A DNA stretch of 64,000 nt from Secundilactobacillus silagei JCM 19001 (GCF_002217945.1 NZ_BCMG01000004.1:1-64000), one strand, 5' to 3'; positions 44,352-53,765 are shown, numbered from the stretch's first letter. Notes: a model not told the origin generated them from the sequence alone. Program-made: numbers and translations.

Positions 44352-45371
44352 GTGGCAGAACAAAACTTAATTGAACAAGCCGAAGCCAAGCAGCCGCACT
44401 TAATGCAGCATTTTATTCACCTGGTGACCACTAATCGGCTCAGCCATGCCTACCTGTTTTCGGGTCTGCCAGGCTGCGGCAAACGGGCGGTAGCCCAGGT
44501 TGTTGCTATGCGGTTATTTTGTGAGCAACCAAACGCGGATGGGATGCCTTGCGGCCATTGCGCGGAATGCGGCCGAATTTTGGCTGGTGATAATCCCGAC
44601 GTCGTCATCGTGGAACCCGATGGTCAGCGCATTAAGATCGATCAGGTTCGGTATATTAAAGACGAGTTTGCTAAAAGTCCGGTGGAGGGCTCAACGAAGG
44701 TCTTCATCATTGAAGGTGCCGAAACGCTAACGACTAACGCGGCTAATGGGCTGTTAAAATTCATTGAAGAACCCGTCGCTAACCGGGTCATTTTTTTATT
44801 GACCACCAATAAGAGTATGATGTTATCGACGATCTTATCGCGAACGCAGATTGTGGAATTTCCACCACTGTCAGCCGATGCCTTTGCTGATAGTTTGCGT
44901 CAGCAGCACATTTCTGAAAATCAGATTCCGCTACTGGTTGGGTTGACCAATAGCCTTGATGAAGCGGAACAATTAGTCGCCGATGATTGGCTGGCTCATT
45001 GCCAGCACGAACTGAGCCGCTGGTTTACCCAGTTGGCGAAACACGATGAGATGGCCTTTGTGACCGTTCAGACGGGGCTAATGCCATTGGCTCATGACCG
45101 GGATCATCAAGCGGTGATCTTAGACGTCATCGTGTTGTTATGGCAAAATACGTTGCAGGCTAAGTATCTGTCGGACAAGAGCCAATCTGATTTTCCGGAA
45201 CTCCAGACGACGATGGCGGAGCTGGCACGATTATTGACCAGACAGCAGTTGCTGGTGATCTTAACGGCGGTGCTGAACACTAAAAAGGCACTGGCGGGTA
45301 ATATGAATATTCAAAGTATTTTAGAAACCTTAACGTTGCAGATCTTAGCTGACATGAAGCAGAAAGCTTAG
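44352..45371 (+). CDS. holB: DNA polymerase III delta' subunit
   Basis: A 339-residue clamp-loader subunit related to DnaX. P-loop-like LPGCGKRAVAQ near residue 44, zinc Cys set CEQPNADGMPCGHCAECG near 59-76, and SRTQIVEFPPL near 164. The start is GTG 44352, with GGAGG at 44342-44346 spaced 5 bases; an ATG at 44340, overlapping the darA stop, would put the site inside the gene. Co-transcribed with tmk and yabA. Confidence 0.92.
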   Translation: MAEQNLIEQAEAKQPHLMQHFIHLVTTNRLSHAYLFSGLPGCGKRAVAQVVAMRLFCEQPNADGMPCGHCAECGRILAGDNPDVVIVEPDGQRIKIDQVRYIKDEFAKSPVEGSTKVFIIEGAETLTTNAANGLLKFIEEPVANRVIFLLTTNKSMMLSTILSRTQIVEFPPLSADAFADSLRQQHISENQIPLLVGLTNSLDEAEQLVADDWLAHCQHELSRWFTQLAKHDEMAFVTVQTGLMPLAHDRDHQAVILDVIVLLWQNTLQAKYLSDKSQSDFPELQTTMAELARLLTRQQLLVILTAVLNTKKALAGNMNIQSILETLTLQILADMKQKA

Positions 45372-45435
45372 GGCTTGCGGATGTTTTCTTAACGGAACAT
45401 CCATTACATAATGAATAATTAAAGAGGGTGCAATC

Positions 45436-45774
45436 TTGGCAAAGCGGGATGTTTATGAGGAGCTGAAAGATTTACAGGCCGAAATGATGGAAATGATCTC
45501 GAAATTTGAACACGTTCAAGACGAAGTCACCAAGACGTTGGAACAAAATGCGGAACTGAAAATTGAAAATCAGCATTTGCGTGAAGTGATGCGTGCTGAT
45601 CACAATGAAGCCATCAACAGCGGTAACGCTGAACCGCAGCTGTCAAAGTCACGGCAAAATCTCGAAAAATTATACGAAGAAGGGTTTCACGTCTGCAACT
45701 TTGAATATGGTAAACGACGCGAAGACGATGAGCCCTGTGCTTTTTGTTTAGATGTGATCTATGGTGAACGTTAA
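45436..45774 (+). CDS. yabA: DNA replication initiation control protein YabA
   Basis: A 112-residue protein with an N-terminal coiled coil (about residues 5-60, EELKDLQAEMMEMISKFEHV) and a C-terminal zinc-binding domain (HVCNFEYG, then CAFCLD). It restrains DnaA by linking it to the sliding clamp. Start TTG 45436 behind AGAGGGTG. It lies between holB and rsmI, the conserved position. Confidence 0.93.
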   Translation: MAKRDVYEELKDLQAEMMEMISKFEHVQDEVTKTLEQNAELKIENQHLREVMRADHNEAINSGNAEPQLSKSRQNLEKLYEEGFHVCNFEYGKRREDDEPCAFCLDVIYGER

Positions 45775-45789
45775 TAAGGAGGATCCAGT

Positions 45790-46680
45790 TTGCAATCTCA
45801 ATTAAGCTTTTCAAAACAAAATCAAACCGGCACGCTTTATTTAGTGCCAACACCGATTGGTAATTTGGGCGATATGACTTTCCGCAGCGTCGACGTTTTA
45901 AAACAAGTTGACCTGATTGCAGCTGAAGACACGCGTAACACCCAAAAATTACTCAATCACTTTCACATTGAAACACCGCAAATTAGTTTTCATGAACATA
46001 ACACCCAAGAACGTATCCCACAGCTCGTGGCCAAGCTGTTGGCAGGCAAGAATCTGGCCCAGGCCAGTGATGCCGGTATGCCATCAATCAGCGACCCAGG
46101 TCATGAACTGGTGGTTGCCTGTATTGAAGAAAATATTCCGGTAGTTCCGCTACCGGGGGCCAACGCCGGGTTAACAGCGCTGATTGCTTCTGGGCTTGAC
46201 CCGCAGCCGTTTTACTTTTACGGCTTTTTGGACCGGAAGCCCAAACTTCAAGTAGCAGAACTGGAAGCACTTAAAAATCGGCCGGAAAGCCAGATTTTCT
46301 ATGAAGCACCGCACCGGTTAGCTAAAACACTGCAGCATTTAGTTGACGTGTACGGCGAAAAGCGTGAGGCTGCACTATGTCGTGAGCTCACTAAAAAGCA
46401 CGAACAGTTTTTGCGCGGTCCTTTAAGCGAACTACTGGAATGGGCGCAGCAATCAGATCAGGTTCGCGGCGAATTTGTCGTGATCGTTAGCGGCAATCCC
46501 AATGGCGAACAAGAAACGGCTGCGAAGCCGGATTATAGTAACCTCAGTATTGAAGCCCACGTGGATCAGCTGATCAACACCGGGTTAAGACCCAATGATG
46601 CAATCAAGCAGGTCGCACATTTACGGCAATTAAAAAAGCAGGAAGTTTATCAGATCTATCATCATCTTGATCAGAATTAA
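45790..46680 (+). CDS. rsmI: 16S rRNA (cytidine-2'-O-)-methyltransferase RsmI
   Basis: A 296-residue tetrapyrrole-methylase-fold enzyme that methylates C1402 of 16S rRNA. Motifs: LYLVPTPIGNLGDMTFRS (residues 17-34), AEDTRNTQKLL, ASDAGMPSISDPGHELV near 94 and PGANAGLTAL near 121. Start TTG 45790 behind AGGAGG. It ends the operon and is 19 bases ahead of the thioesterase gene, which is likely read through. Confidence 0.93.
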   Translation: MQSQLSFSKQNQTGTLYLVPTPIGNLGDMTFRSVDVLKQVDLIAAEDTRNTQKLLNHFHIETPQISFHEHNTQERIPQLVAKLLAGKNLAQASDAGMPSISDPGHELVVACIEENIPVVPLPGANAGLTALIASGLDPQPFYFYGFLDRKPKLQVAELEALKNRPESQIFYEAPHRLAKTLQHLVDVYGEKREAALCRELTKKHEQFLRGPLSELLEWAQQSDQVRGEFVVIVSGNPNGEQETAAKPDYSNLSIEAHVDQLINTGLRPNDAIKQVAHLRQLKKQEVYQIYHHLDQN

Positions 46681-46699
46681 AAAAATAGGAGAGAACCGA

Positions 46700-47476
46700 A
46701 TGGGTGCAAATATCTTTTCAGAAAAACATCAGATTACCTTTTATGAAACGGATGTCACCAATACCGTGACACCGGCGATGCTGGTCAACATGATCATTTT
46801 GGCATCGGAAGACCAAACGGATGCTTTGGGCGTTGGTGCGGAGTCGGTGGCTAAATTGGGGATTGGCTGGGTCGTTACGCAGTACAAGATGGACATTACC
46901 CGACTGCCCAAGGTGGGGGAGACCGTTAAGCTATCGACTCAGGCGACCTGCTATAACCGTTACTTTGCGTTTCGGGAATTTTGGGTCCATGACAGTGCTG
47001 GTAAGGAATGCGTTCACGTTGAAAGCATCTGGGTCACGATGAACCATGAAACACGTAAGCTCGTGACGATTCCAGAAGCGGTCATTGCACCGTTTAATTC
47101 AGAAGAAGTCAAAATGATTCCCCGGATATCGCGGCCGAAACGGCTGACGGATTCAGATCAGTTAATGACTAAAAAATATCAGGTACGTTACTTTGATATT
47201 GACGGTAACGGTCACGTGAATAACGCACACTACTTTGACTGGCTGTTAGATGCGCTGCCCATGAGTTTTTTGACCCGGCATAATCTAACCGGAATCAATA
47301 TTCGGTTTGAAAATGAGGTTCAGTATCACCACATGGTGACCAGTGAAGCGACTTTAATGACCGATGTACCGGAAACCATTATGACTAAACACCGAATTGT
47401 GATGGAAAACGGCGAAGTCGCTACCGAAGCAGAATTTCACTGGGAACCGATTACTAATCATACTGATCAGGCGTAG
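46700..47476 (+). CDS. Acyl-ACP thioesterase
   Basis: A 258-residue FatA/FatB-like thioesterase with two hot-dog domains (about 8-130 and 155-255). The second holds the catalytic patch YFDIDGNGHVNNAHYFDWL (about residues 167-185). It releases free fatty acids from acyl-ACP. The start is ATG 46700 with AGGAGAG 8 bases upstream; the reading upstream of it lies in the end of rsmI. It is common after rsmI in lactobacilli; its physiological role there is not settled. Confidence 0.88.
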   Translation: MGANIFSEKHQITFYETDVTNTVTPAMLVNMIILASEDQTDALGVGAESVAKLGIGWVVTQYKMDITRLPKVGETVKLSTQATCYNRYFAFREFWVHDSAGKECVHVESIWVTMNHETRKLVTIPEAVIAPFNSEEVKMIPRISRPKRLTDSDQLMTKKYQVRYFDIDGNGHVNNAHYFDWLLDALPMSFLTRHNLTGINIRFENEVQYHHMVTSEATLMTDVPETIMTKHRIVMENGEVATEAEFHWEPITNHTDQA

Positions 47477-47544
47477 GTGGCAGACAATTAGGCTTAGGTG
47501 TATGATAATGGCTGAAGAATGAGAAAAAGAGGTATTGAAGCGAT

Positions 47545-48267
47545 ATGAAAGTACTGGCGCTAGACACGTCTAATCAAACGTTAAGCGTAGCGGTAATGTC
47601 AGATGACCAGGTTTTAGCAACCACGACCGTGACTACCACGAGAAAACACGGGGCGCATCTGCTGCCGATTATTAAAGAATCGATGCAAATAGCGAAGTTA
47701 AAACCAGCCGATCTGGACCGGGTGGTCGTTGCCGATGGTCCGGGGTCGTATACCGGTTTAAGGATTGGGGTCACCACGGCTAAAACGCTGGCTGATACGT
47801 TAAGCATCGAACTCGTTGGGGTATCGAGCTTAGGCGCGATTGCGGCGAACATCATGGCTGAAAATCAACTGGTAGCGGTCATGTTTGATGGCCGTAATGA
47901 CAACGTTTTTGCGGGTGTGTATCGGATTCAAAACGGGATGCCGGTTTCCGTCATCGAAGATCAGCACATTCCCTTTGAAAAATTATTACCGCAAATTAAA
48001 GCGTTAGCTGAACCGGTGGTTGTTCTAGGAGATCTAGACGCGTTTAAAGAACGGTTGAAAACGGCGCTTGAAGCCAATTTGATTCAATATCCAATTGAGC
48101 TGAGCTTACCGAGTGCTGTGCAATTAGGCCGACTGGGTCAACGGCAGGCACCCGTTAGTGATGTCACTAGCTTTGTTCCCCGCTACTTACGTCTGACTAA
48201 GGCGGAAGCCGATTGGCAAAAGCAACACCCAAAAGAGGATAGTAGTCATTATGTTGAAAAAGTTTAA
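47545..48267 (+). CDS. tsaB: tRNA t6A synthesis protein TsaB
   Basis: A 240-residue ASKHA-fold partner of TsaD in making N6-threonylcarbamoyladenosine at tRNA A37. LALDTSNQTLSVAV at the N-terminus and VADGPGSYTGLRIGVTTAKT near 62-81 are typical. AAAGAGG precedes the ATG. It overlaps rimI by 17 bases; tsaB-rimI-tsaD form an operon. tsaE and tsaC are not in the window. Confidence 0.92.
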   Translation: MKVLALDTSNQTLSVAVMSDDQVLATTTVTTTRKHGAHLLPIIKESMQIAKLKPADLDRVVVADGPGSYTGLRIGVTTAKTLADTLSIELVGVSSLGAIAANIMAENQLVAVMFDGRNDNVFAGVYRIQNGMPVSVIEDQHIPFEKLLPQIKALAEPVVVLGDLDAFKERLKTALEANLIQYPIELSLPSAVQLGRLGQRQAPVSDVTSFVPRYLRLTKAEADWQKQHPKEDSSHYVEKV

Positions 48268-48835
48268 AAATTGGTATCGGCAACTCTTTCAGATTCAGGA
48301 TACCAAGTTTCAAGATGTTTTAGATATTAAAAATCACGAGGTTCATATTCAGAACGTCGCGTATTTTTTAGCCAAAGCACAATTTACGGATATTCCCGAG
48401 ATGCTGGGGATCGAACGCGCGGTTTACGGTGGCAAAACGCCGTGGGACTCCGCGGCCTTTGCTAGTGAACTGCGTCATGGTACTGATCGATTATACTTGG
48501 TGCTGCGACGGCATGACCGACTGCTCGCTTTTATCGGCTGTACGTTTGATGATGCCAAAGGGGACGCCCATATTACCAATATTGCGGTGGTACCGGACTA
48601 TCAAAACCGCGGTCTTGGGCATTTTTTGATTGCGGTGATGATTAAAAAAGCCCGCCACTTAGAGCTGAAGCAGGTTTCACTAGAAGTTCGGCTGAGTAAC
48701 GTACGGGCACAAGCCTTATATCAGGACTTGGGCTTTGAAAAAGCGGGGATCAAAAAAGGGTACTACTTTGGTGACCATGAAGATGCCGTTGACATGGTGA
48801 TCACGATTGGTGATCCCGAGGATGCAGAGGCTTAA
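48251..48835 (+). CDS. rimI: Ribosomal protein S18-alanine N-acetyltransferase RimI-like
   Basis: A 194-residue GNAT acetyltransferase. The acetyl-CoA motif VVPDYQNRGLGHFLIAVMI lies near residues 115-133 and LEVRLSNVRAQALYQDLGF near 140-158. An N-terminal extension of about 40 residues (LKKFKNWYRQLFQIQDTKF) precedes the GNAT core, longer than E. coli RimI. The start codon ATG 48251 overlaps tsaB. The true substrate is not proven by sequence. Confidence 0.85.
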   Translation: MLKKFKNWYRQLFQIQDTKFQDVLDIKNHEVHIQNVAYFLAKAQFTDIPEMLGIERAVYGGKTPWDSAAFASELRHGTDRLYLVLRRHDRLLAFIGCTFDDAKGDAHITNIAVVPDYQNRGLGHFLIAVMIKKARHLELKQVSLEVRLSNVRAQALYQDLGFEKAGIKKGYYFGDHEDAVDMVITIGDPEDAEA

Positions 48836-48887
48836 AGTGTAACTGATCACTGAATCAAAGTTAGTGCATGAAGGAGGAACATTGAAC

Positions 48888-49910
48888 GTGGAACGAAACT
48901 TAATCTTGGCCTTTGAGTCAAGTTGTGATGAAACCAGTGTGGCGGTGATTGAAAATGGCGAGAAGATTCTTTCCAACATCGTTGCCACCCAAATTAAAAG
49001 TCATCAGCGGTTTGGTGGGGTCGTCCCTGAAGTCGCTAGTCGGCACCATATTGAACAGATTACCGACTGCATCGATCTGGCAATGTCGGAAGCTGCAGTC
49101 AGCTATGAGGACCTATCAGCAGTAGCAGTGACCTATGGACCAGGGTTAGTTGGGGCGTTGCTGATTGGGGTGACGGCAGCTAAGACGGTGGCTTATGCCC
49201 ACGATTTACCCTTAATTCCGGTAAACCATATGGCCGGCCATATTTACGCCGCCCGTTACGTGAAGCCAATTGAATTTCCAGCACTAGCCCTGTTAGTTTC
49301 AGGGGGCCATACGGAACTGGTCTACTTAGCGGGTCCAGGCCAGTTTGAAATTATCGGTGAAACTCGTGATGACGCGGCTGGTGAAGCCTATGATAAGATC
49401 GGTCGGGTACTGGGAATCAACTATCCGGCTGGCCCAGAAGTTGACCGGCTGGCGCATCTAGGTCAAGACACCTTTCACTTTCCACGGGCGATGGATGATT
49501 CAAAGTCCTTTGATTTCAGCTTTAGTGGCTTAAAGAGTGCGTTTATTAACACGGTCCACCACGCGGATCAAATTGGTGAGACCTTAAAGCGAGAAGACTT
49601 AGCTGCCAGCTTTCAGCAGGCCGTTGTGGACGTGTTAGCAGATAAAACCATGCGGGCACTGGATGCTTATCCGGTAAAACAGTTGATCTTAGCCGGTGGG
49701 GTTGCTGCTAATCACGGGTTGCGGGAACGGTTAGATTCAGAACTCACCGCTTTTTCAGACGTTGAGTTTCTTAAAGCACCCCTGAAGCTTTGCGGTGATA
49801 ATGCCGCCATGATTGGGGCCGCGGCCTATGTCAGCTACCAGCTGAAACAGTTTGGCGACATGAGCTTAAATGCTGATCCGAGTCTGGAATTTGACTGGAT
49901 CGCCTCATAA
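48888..49910 (+). CDS. tsaD: tRNA t6A synthesis protein TsaD
   Basis: A 340-residue ASKHA protein that transfers the threonylcarbamoyl group to tRNA A37. [14 protein letters not shown] near residue 6, the metal ligands HMAGH near 115 (family HxxxH), the SGGHTEL loop and [13 protein letters not shown] near 268 are all present. The start is GTG 48888, 10 bases from AAGGAGG; TTG 48882 is an alternative. It closes the tsaB-rimI-tsaD operon; a strong terminator and then an insertion element follow. Confidence 0.93.
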   Translation: MERNLILAFESSCDETSVAVIENGEKILSNIVATQIKSHQRFGGVVPEVASRHHIEQITDCIDLAMSEAAVSYEDLSAVAVTYGPGLVGALLIGVTAAKTVAYAHDLPLIPVNHMAGHIYAARYVKPIEFPALALLVSGGHTELVYLAGPGQFEIIGETRDDAAGEAYDKIGRVLGINYPAGPEVDRLAHLGQDTFHFPRAMDDSKSFDFSFSGLKSAFINTVHHADQIGETLKREDLAASFQQAVVDVLADKTMRALDAYPVKQLILAGGVAANHGLRERLDSELTAFSDVEFLKAPLKLCGDNAAMIGAAAYVSYQLKQFGDMSLNADPSLEFDWIAS

Positions 49911-49932
49911 TTTTAATCATGATGATACAAAA

Positions 49933-49972
49933 CTAAAAGACAGATTGCCAATATCGGCAATCTGTCTTTTAG
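49933..49972. terminator. Terminator after tsaD (bidirectional form)
   Basis: CTAAAAGACAGATTGCC and GGCAATCTGTCTTTTAG form a perfect 17-bp stem with a 6-nt loop. With T and A runs on both sides it could once have served both tsaD and the convergent ydiF, now separated from it by the IS element. Confidence 0.92.
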
Positions 49973-50025
49973 TCTTTATAAGTGGCGTCAGTTGAGAAAA
50001 CTCGGTATTTTAGTGCCGAGATGAA

Positions 50026-50448
50026 TCAACGTCTTGGACGGCCACCATTGTATTGGTCTAATTGTGAATCAATATATTGTGCAACAACTTCTTTGGAAAC
50101 ATTACCCAGCGTACTCATAAAGAAGCTTGGCGACCAGAGATGGCCGCCCCAAAGCAATTGCTTGGTTTGAGGAAACTGAATAAACCACTGTTTAGCTGAA
50201 CCACCCTTAAATGCCTTAACAATTGAAGATGGTGCGCATTTAGGTGGGAAGCTAATTATCATGTGAACGTGATCTGGCATTACCTCCATATTGATTATTT
50301 CAACGGCGTTTCTTTTGGCGATCTCTTTTAAAATAGCTTTCATGGCATTGGCTCGTTCTTCAGTTGTAAAGATTGGTTTGCGATACTTAGTTACCCAAAC
50401 TAGATTAAAATTAAAATCATACATATTCGTTCGTTCATGCTTAATCAT
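50026..50448 (-). CDS. tnpA: IS200/IS605 family transposase TnpA
   Basis: A 140-residue Y1 HUH single-strand transposase. The HUH motif is DHVHMIIS (His60 and His62) and the catalytic Tyr is Tyr125 in VVAQYIDSQ; both are intact. Family features VWVTKYRKPIF and GGHLWSPSFF are clear. GTGAGG lies 6-7 bases before the ATG. The gene is complete, so the element may be mobile. It is divergent from tnpB. Confidence 0.94.
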   Translation of the reverse strand: MIKHERTNMYDFNFNLVWVTKYRKPIFTTEERANAMKAILKEIAKRNAVEIINMEVMPDHVHMIISFPPKCAPSSIVKAFKGGSAKQWFIQFPQTKQLLWGGHLWSPSFFMSTLGNVSKEVVAQYIDSQLDQYNGGRPRR

Positions 50449-50541
50449 ACGATTGCCTCACTTCAATGTTATAATAGGAATATACGTTTAATAAATTATA
50501 TCATACGTATTATAATTAATCATGAAAAGAGGTGAACCATA

Positions 50542-51684
50542 ATGACTTACAAAGGTATCAAATTACGCATATATCCCAATCAAGAGCAACAACTCAAGAT
50601 TAAACTGAATTTTGGGTATAACCACTTTGTTTGGAATCAAATGCTCAATATGATGATTAAAAGATATCAGAATAATCCGGATGCCAAGTTCTTAAATGCT
50701 TTTGCGTTGAATAATCTATTGCCAGCTCTCAAAACTGAACATGACTGGTTAAAAGATGCTGAAAGCACTAGCTTACAGGCAACCAACCATGATCTAGTAG
50801 AAGCCTACAAAAAGTTCTTTAAGTTGCATAAGGGGTTTCCTAAGTTTAAATCTCGCAAGTACCCTAAACAGAGCTACCAGTCAAAGATGGGGATCAAGCT
50901 AGTAGACGACCATCATTTAAAACTACCTAAATTGGGCGTAATGTATTTCAAGTCTGGTAGACAACCAGTTGGTAAGATTAAAAGCGTGACTATCCGGCTT
51001 TCAGCTACCGGCAAATTCTATGCCATTGTTTTAGTGGATACTGATATTAAGCCCTTAGCTAAAAGCAACAGGGTCATAGGTATTGATATGGGCGTTAAAG
51101 ATTTGATGATCACCAGTGAGGGGGTTAAGTACCCCACTATTCGCTTTGACAAAAAGCTCAGCAAAAAGAAACATTATTGGGAGAAGCGATTAGCTAGACG
51201 TAGACTACAAGCCCAAAAAGAAATCGCTTGGGACAAGCACAATAAAGTGATCGAACCACGAGAATTATCAGACTTCAAGAATTACCTGAAAGCTAAAAAG
51301 ATGGTGGCCCAATATAACGAAAAGATCGCCAATCAACGGAACAACTATCTCCATAACCTCACTAAGTCCTTGGTAGGACAATATGATGTGATTAAAATAG
51401 AGGATTTGAAAACCAAAAATCTGCTTAAAAATCACAAACTTGCCAGAGCGATTGCTAATCAAAGCTGGCGGGAACTGCGTCGAATGCTGGAATATAAATG
51501 TGTTTGGTATGGAAAACAGTTAGTCACTGTTAATCCTAGAAAGACTTCTCAAATATGTTCAAGTTGTGGCTATGATGACGGTAAGCATACCTTAGATATT
51601 AGACAGTGGACTTGTCCTAATTGTGGCGTTAACCACGATCGAGACATCAACGCTGCGGTTAATATCCTACAAGCTACTGCATAG
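50542..51684 (+). CDS. tnpB: IS605-type TnpB RNA-guided nuclease
   Basis: A 380-residue TnpB with a helix-turn-helix N-terminus, the RuvC-like domain and a zinc finger. All three catalytic acids are present: Asp182 in GIDMGVKD, Glu287 in IKIEDLK and Asp368 in NHDRDINAA. The zinc site is Cys339, Cys342, Cys358 and Cys361. Related TnpB proteins are nucleases guided by a right-end RNA (omegaRNA/reRNA), which help keep the element in place. AGAGGTG precedes the ATG. The gene appears fully functional. Confidence 0.94.
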   Translation: MTYKGIKLRIYPNQEQQLKIKLNFGYNHFVWNQMLNMMIKRYQNNPDAKFLNAFALNNLLPALKTEHDWLKDAESTSLQATNHDLVEAYKKFFKLHKGFPKFKSRKYPKQSYQSKMGIKLVDDHHLKLPKLGVMYFKSGRQPVGKIKSVTIRLSATGKFYAIVLVDTDIKPLAKSNRVIGIDMGVKDLMITSEGVKYPTIRFDKKLSKKKHYWEKRLARRRLQAQKEIAWDKHNKVIEPRELSDFKNYLKAKKMVAQYNEKIANQRNNYLHNLTKSLVGQYDVIKIEDLKTKNLLKNHKLARAIANQSWRELRRMLEYKCVWYGKQLVTVNPRKTSQICSSCGYDDGKHTLDIRQWTCPNCGVNHDRDINAAVNILQATA

Positions 51685-51810
51685 CAAAATGACTAACTGG
51701 GCTGGAACAGCCCTTAGTAAATAGCCGTAACCGCTGCACGACATTCAAAGAATGATGTGTAAGTCAGCGGTGTTCCTAGAAGCTCGCTACTTTAGTTGCG
51801 AGTAGTTCAC
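51685..51810 (+). ncRNA. Predicted right-end guide RNA scaffold (omegaRNA/reRNA) of TnpB
   Basis: The 126 bases from the tnpB stop to the right end are noncoding and strongly folded: GGGCTG/CAGCCC (51699-51713), CCGCTG/CAGCGG (about 51730-51762) enclosing ACATTC/GAATG, and the right-end hairpin at 51783-51802. This is the position from which TnpB guide RNAs are made. The guide would start after 51810 and read TCAGATAAGTCTTCTA. Presence of the RNA is inferred from the family, not shown. Confidence 0.55.
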
Positions 51811-53765
51811 TCAGATAAGTCTTCTAAAGTCAGTGACGCATTTTCCCAATTGTTTTCAGTGGTTTCAATTTGGGCAGTGATGGCTTCAAGCTGTTTTTGC
51901 AGATCGGCCATTTTAGCCTGATCAGAAAAAACGTCTGGTTTGGTCATCGTGGTTTCAATTTGGCCTTTTTGATTAGTTAGATCAGTCAGCTGCTGCTCTA
52001 GCGTGGCAACTTGACGCTTTAACTTACGGGCCTGTTTTTGATGTTCCTTTGACTGCTGGTAGTTTTGCTTCTTTTGGCTGACTGGTTTAACGGCCAGACT
52101 GGGATCTTCTGCTTCAGCTTCCGCCTGTTTCTTGGCTGCAACGGCTGCTTGCTCGTCCTTTTTTTCAATGAAGTAATCATAGTCACCAAGGAAAAGTTCT
52201 GACCCCTTGGCAGATAACTCAATGACTGAAGTGGCCACTTGATTAATAAAGTAGCGGTCATGAGAAACGAACAGGATCGTCCCGTCAAAATCGTTTAGCG
52301 TATTTTCAAGGACCTGCCGGCTATCAATATCCAAATGATTGGTCGGTTCATCCAAGATCAGCAGGTTATCATGTCTAAAGGCGAGTTTAGTTAACAGCAG
52401 ACGGGCTTTTTCGCCCCCGCTTAAACTGTGTACCAATTTGTCTACGTCTTCACCGGTGAACAAGAAACTGCCCAGAATGGTCCGAATGTCTTTTTCGGGT
52501 GTTGTGGGGTGTTCGTCCCAGAGTTCGGCGAGGACGGTCTTATTACTGTGCAAAGAACGTTGCTCTTGATCGTAATAGCCGATGTCCACGCCGGTACCAA
52601 AGTCCACACTGCCGCCTAACGCCGGAATTTTACCGAGGATGGTTTTTAACAGGGTCGATTTACCCACACCATTGGGGCCCACGATGGCGATAGATTGATG
52701 CTTCTTAAGGTCGATGTTGACTGGCTGAGCCAGTATTTTGGCCGGGTCGTAGCCCACCGCTAGATTCTTCACGGTTAAGACAATATTGCCGCTTTGACGG
52801 CGTGGAGTGAAGGCGAAGTGAGCGACTTTATCGTCTGACTCAGGCCGATCGATTCGGTCCATCTTTGCCAGTTGCTTACGTCTGGCCTGTGCCCGTTTAG
52901 TGGTCGATGCGCGAACAATGTTACGGTTCACAAAGTCTTCGAGTTGAGAGATCTTATGCTGCTGTTTATCGTATTCCTTCCATTGACGCTGCAACTGGGC
53001 CGCCTTTTGAGTGACGTAGGCGGAATAGTTGCCGTGAAAGTGGGTGAGGGTGCCCATGGACATTTCGTAGACTTCTGAGACTAATCGGTCGAGAAAATAA
53101 CGGTCATGCGAAACGATCAGTAAGGCTCCTTTATAGGATTGGATATAGCCTTCAAGCCAAGTCAGCGTTTCCACGTCCAGGTGGTTAGTCGGTTCATCCA
53201 ACACCAGCAGATCGCGTTTTTCCAGTAATAATTTAGCCAGTGCCAGCTGGGTCTTTTGGCCCCCAGAAAGCTCGTTGATCGAACGATTATAGTCTGCTTC
53301 ACCAAATTCAAACCCGTGAAGAACACCGCGGATCTCAGCACGGTAGCCATAACCATTATTATTTTTAAAAGCGGTTTGGCGCTGATCATAGGTTTTTGAA
53401 AGCTGTTCAAATTGCTGGGTATTATTAATGACTTCAGGATTACTCATTTGCTCTTCCAAGTGATGTAATTCGTCTTCTTGATCTTGGAGATCCTGGAAGA
53501 CGCTGGCCATTTCTTCCCAAATTGATTTATTCGAATCCAGACCGGTATCTTGGGCTAAATACCCAATGGTCATGCCTTTTTTATAGATGATCTGTCCGTC
53601 ATCAGGAGCGTCGATGCCCGTGATCATGCGGATGAGGGTGGACTTGCCGGCACCATTACGGCCAACGAGTGCTACCCGTCCATGTTCAGGGACATCTAAG
53701 CTGACATTATCAAAAAGAGTATCCGCACCGAACCGGCGTGTTACTTGCTGGACCTGTAATAACAT
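51807..53765 (-). CDS. ydiF: ABC-F family ATP-binding protein (YdiF-like)
   Basis: A 652-residue ABC-F protein without membrane domains. Two ATPase domains: Walker A GRNGAGKST near residue 36 and GPNGVGKST near 360, signatures LSGGQKTQLAL and LSGGEKARLLL, Walker B LDEPTNHLD in both, and the linker (about 235-310) that reaches into the ribosomal P site. A C-terminal coiled coil (about 560-650) follows. ABC-F proteins act on translating ribosomes. It sits beside rex as in Bacillus. Its stop codon lies inside the right end of the IS element. Confidence 0.92.
   Translation of the reverse strand: MLLQVQQVTRRFGADTLFDNVSLDVPEHGRVALVGRNGAGKSTLIRMITGIDAPDDGQIIYKKGMTIGYLAQDTGLDSNKSIWEEMASVFQDLQDQEDELHHLEEQMSNPEVINNTQQFEQLSKTYDQRQTAFKNNNGYGYRAEIRGVLHGFEFGEADYNRSINELSGGQKTQLALAKLLLEKRDLLVLDEPTNHLDVETLTWLEGYIQSYKGALLIVSHDRYFLDRLVSEVYEMSMGTLTHFHGNYSAYVTQKAAQLQRQWKEYDKQQHKISQLEDFVNRNIVRASTTKRAQARRKQLAKMDRIDRPESDDKVAHFAFTPRRQSGNIVLTVKNLAVGYDPAKILAQPVNIDLKKHQSIAIVGPNGVGKSTLLKTILGKIPALGGSVDFGTGVDIGYYDQEQRSLHSNKTVLAELWDEHPTTPEKDIRTILGSFLFTGEDVDKLVHSLSGGEKARLLLTKLAFRHDNLLILDEPTNHLDIDSRQVLENTLNDFDGTILFVSHDRYFINQVATSVIELSAKGSELFLGDYDYFIEKKDEQAAVAAKKQAEAEAEDPSLAVKPVSQKKQNYQQSKEHQKQARKLKRQVATLEQQLTDLTNQKGQIETTMTKPDVFSDQAKMADLQKQLEAITAQIETTENNWENASLTLEDLSE

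Larger units (their letters stand above)
49980..51810. mobile_element. IS200/IS605-family insertion sequence with divergent tnpA and tnpB
   Basis: The element contains tnpA (minus) and tnpB (plus), back to back. Both ends have a similar imperfect hairpin: left CTCGG-TATTTTAGTG-CCGAG (50001-50020) and right CTCGC-TACTTTAGTT-GCGAG (51783-51802). The left flank ends in TTTAT (49975-49979), a plausible target motif, and the right end is probably TTCAC (51806-51810). There are no terminal inverted repeats or target duplication, as expected for this family. End points are estimated to within about 10 bases. Confidence 0.88.

Noticed and set aside
49980-51810. TnpB could be read as a small Cas12 effector
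   Set aside because: No CRISPR array, cas1 or cas2 is present; it is paired with TnpA and IS605-type ends.
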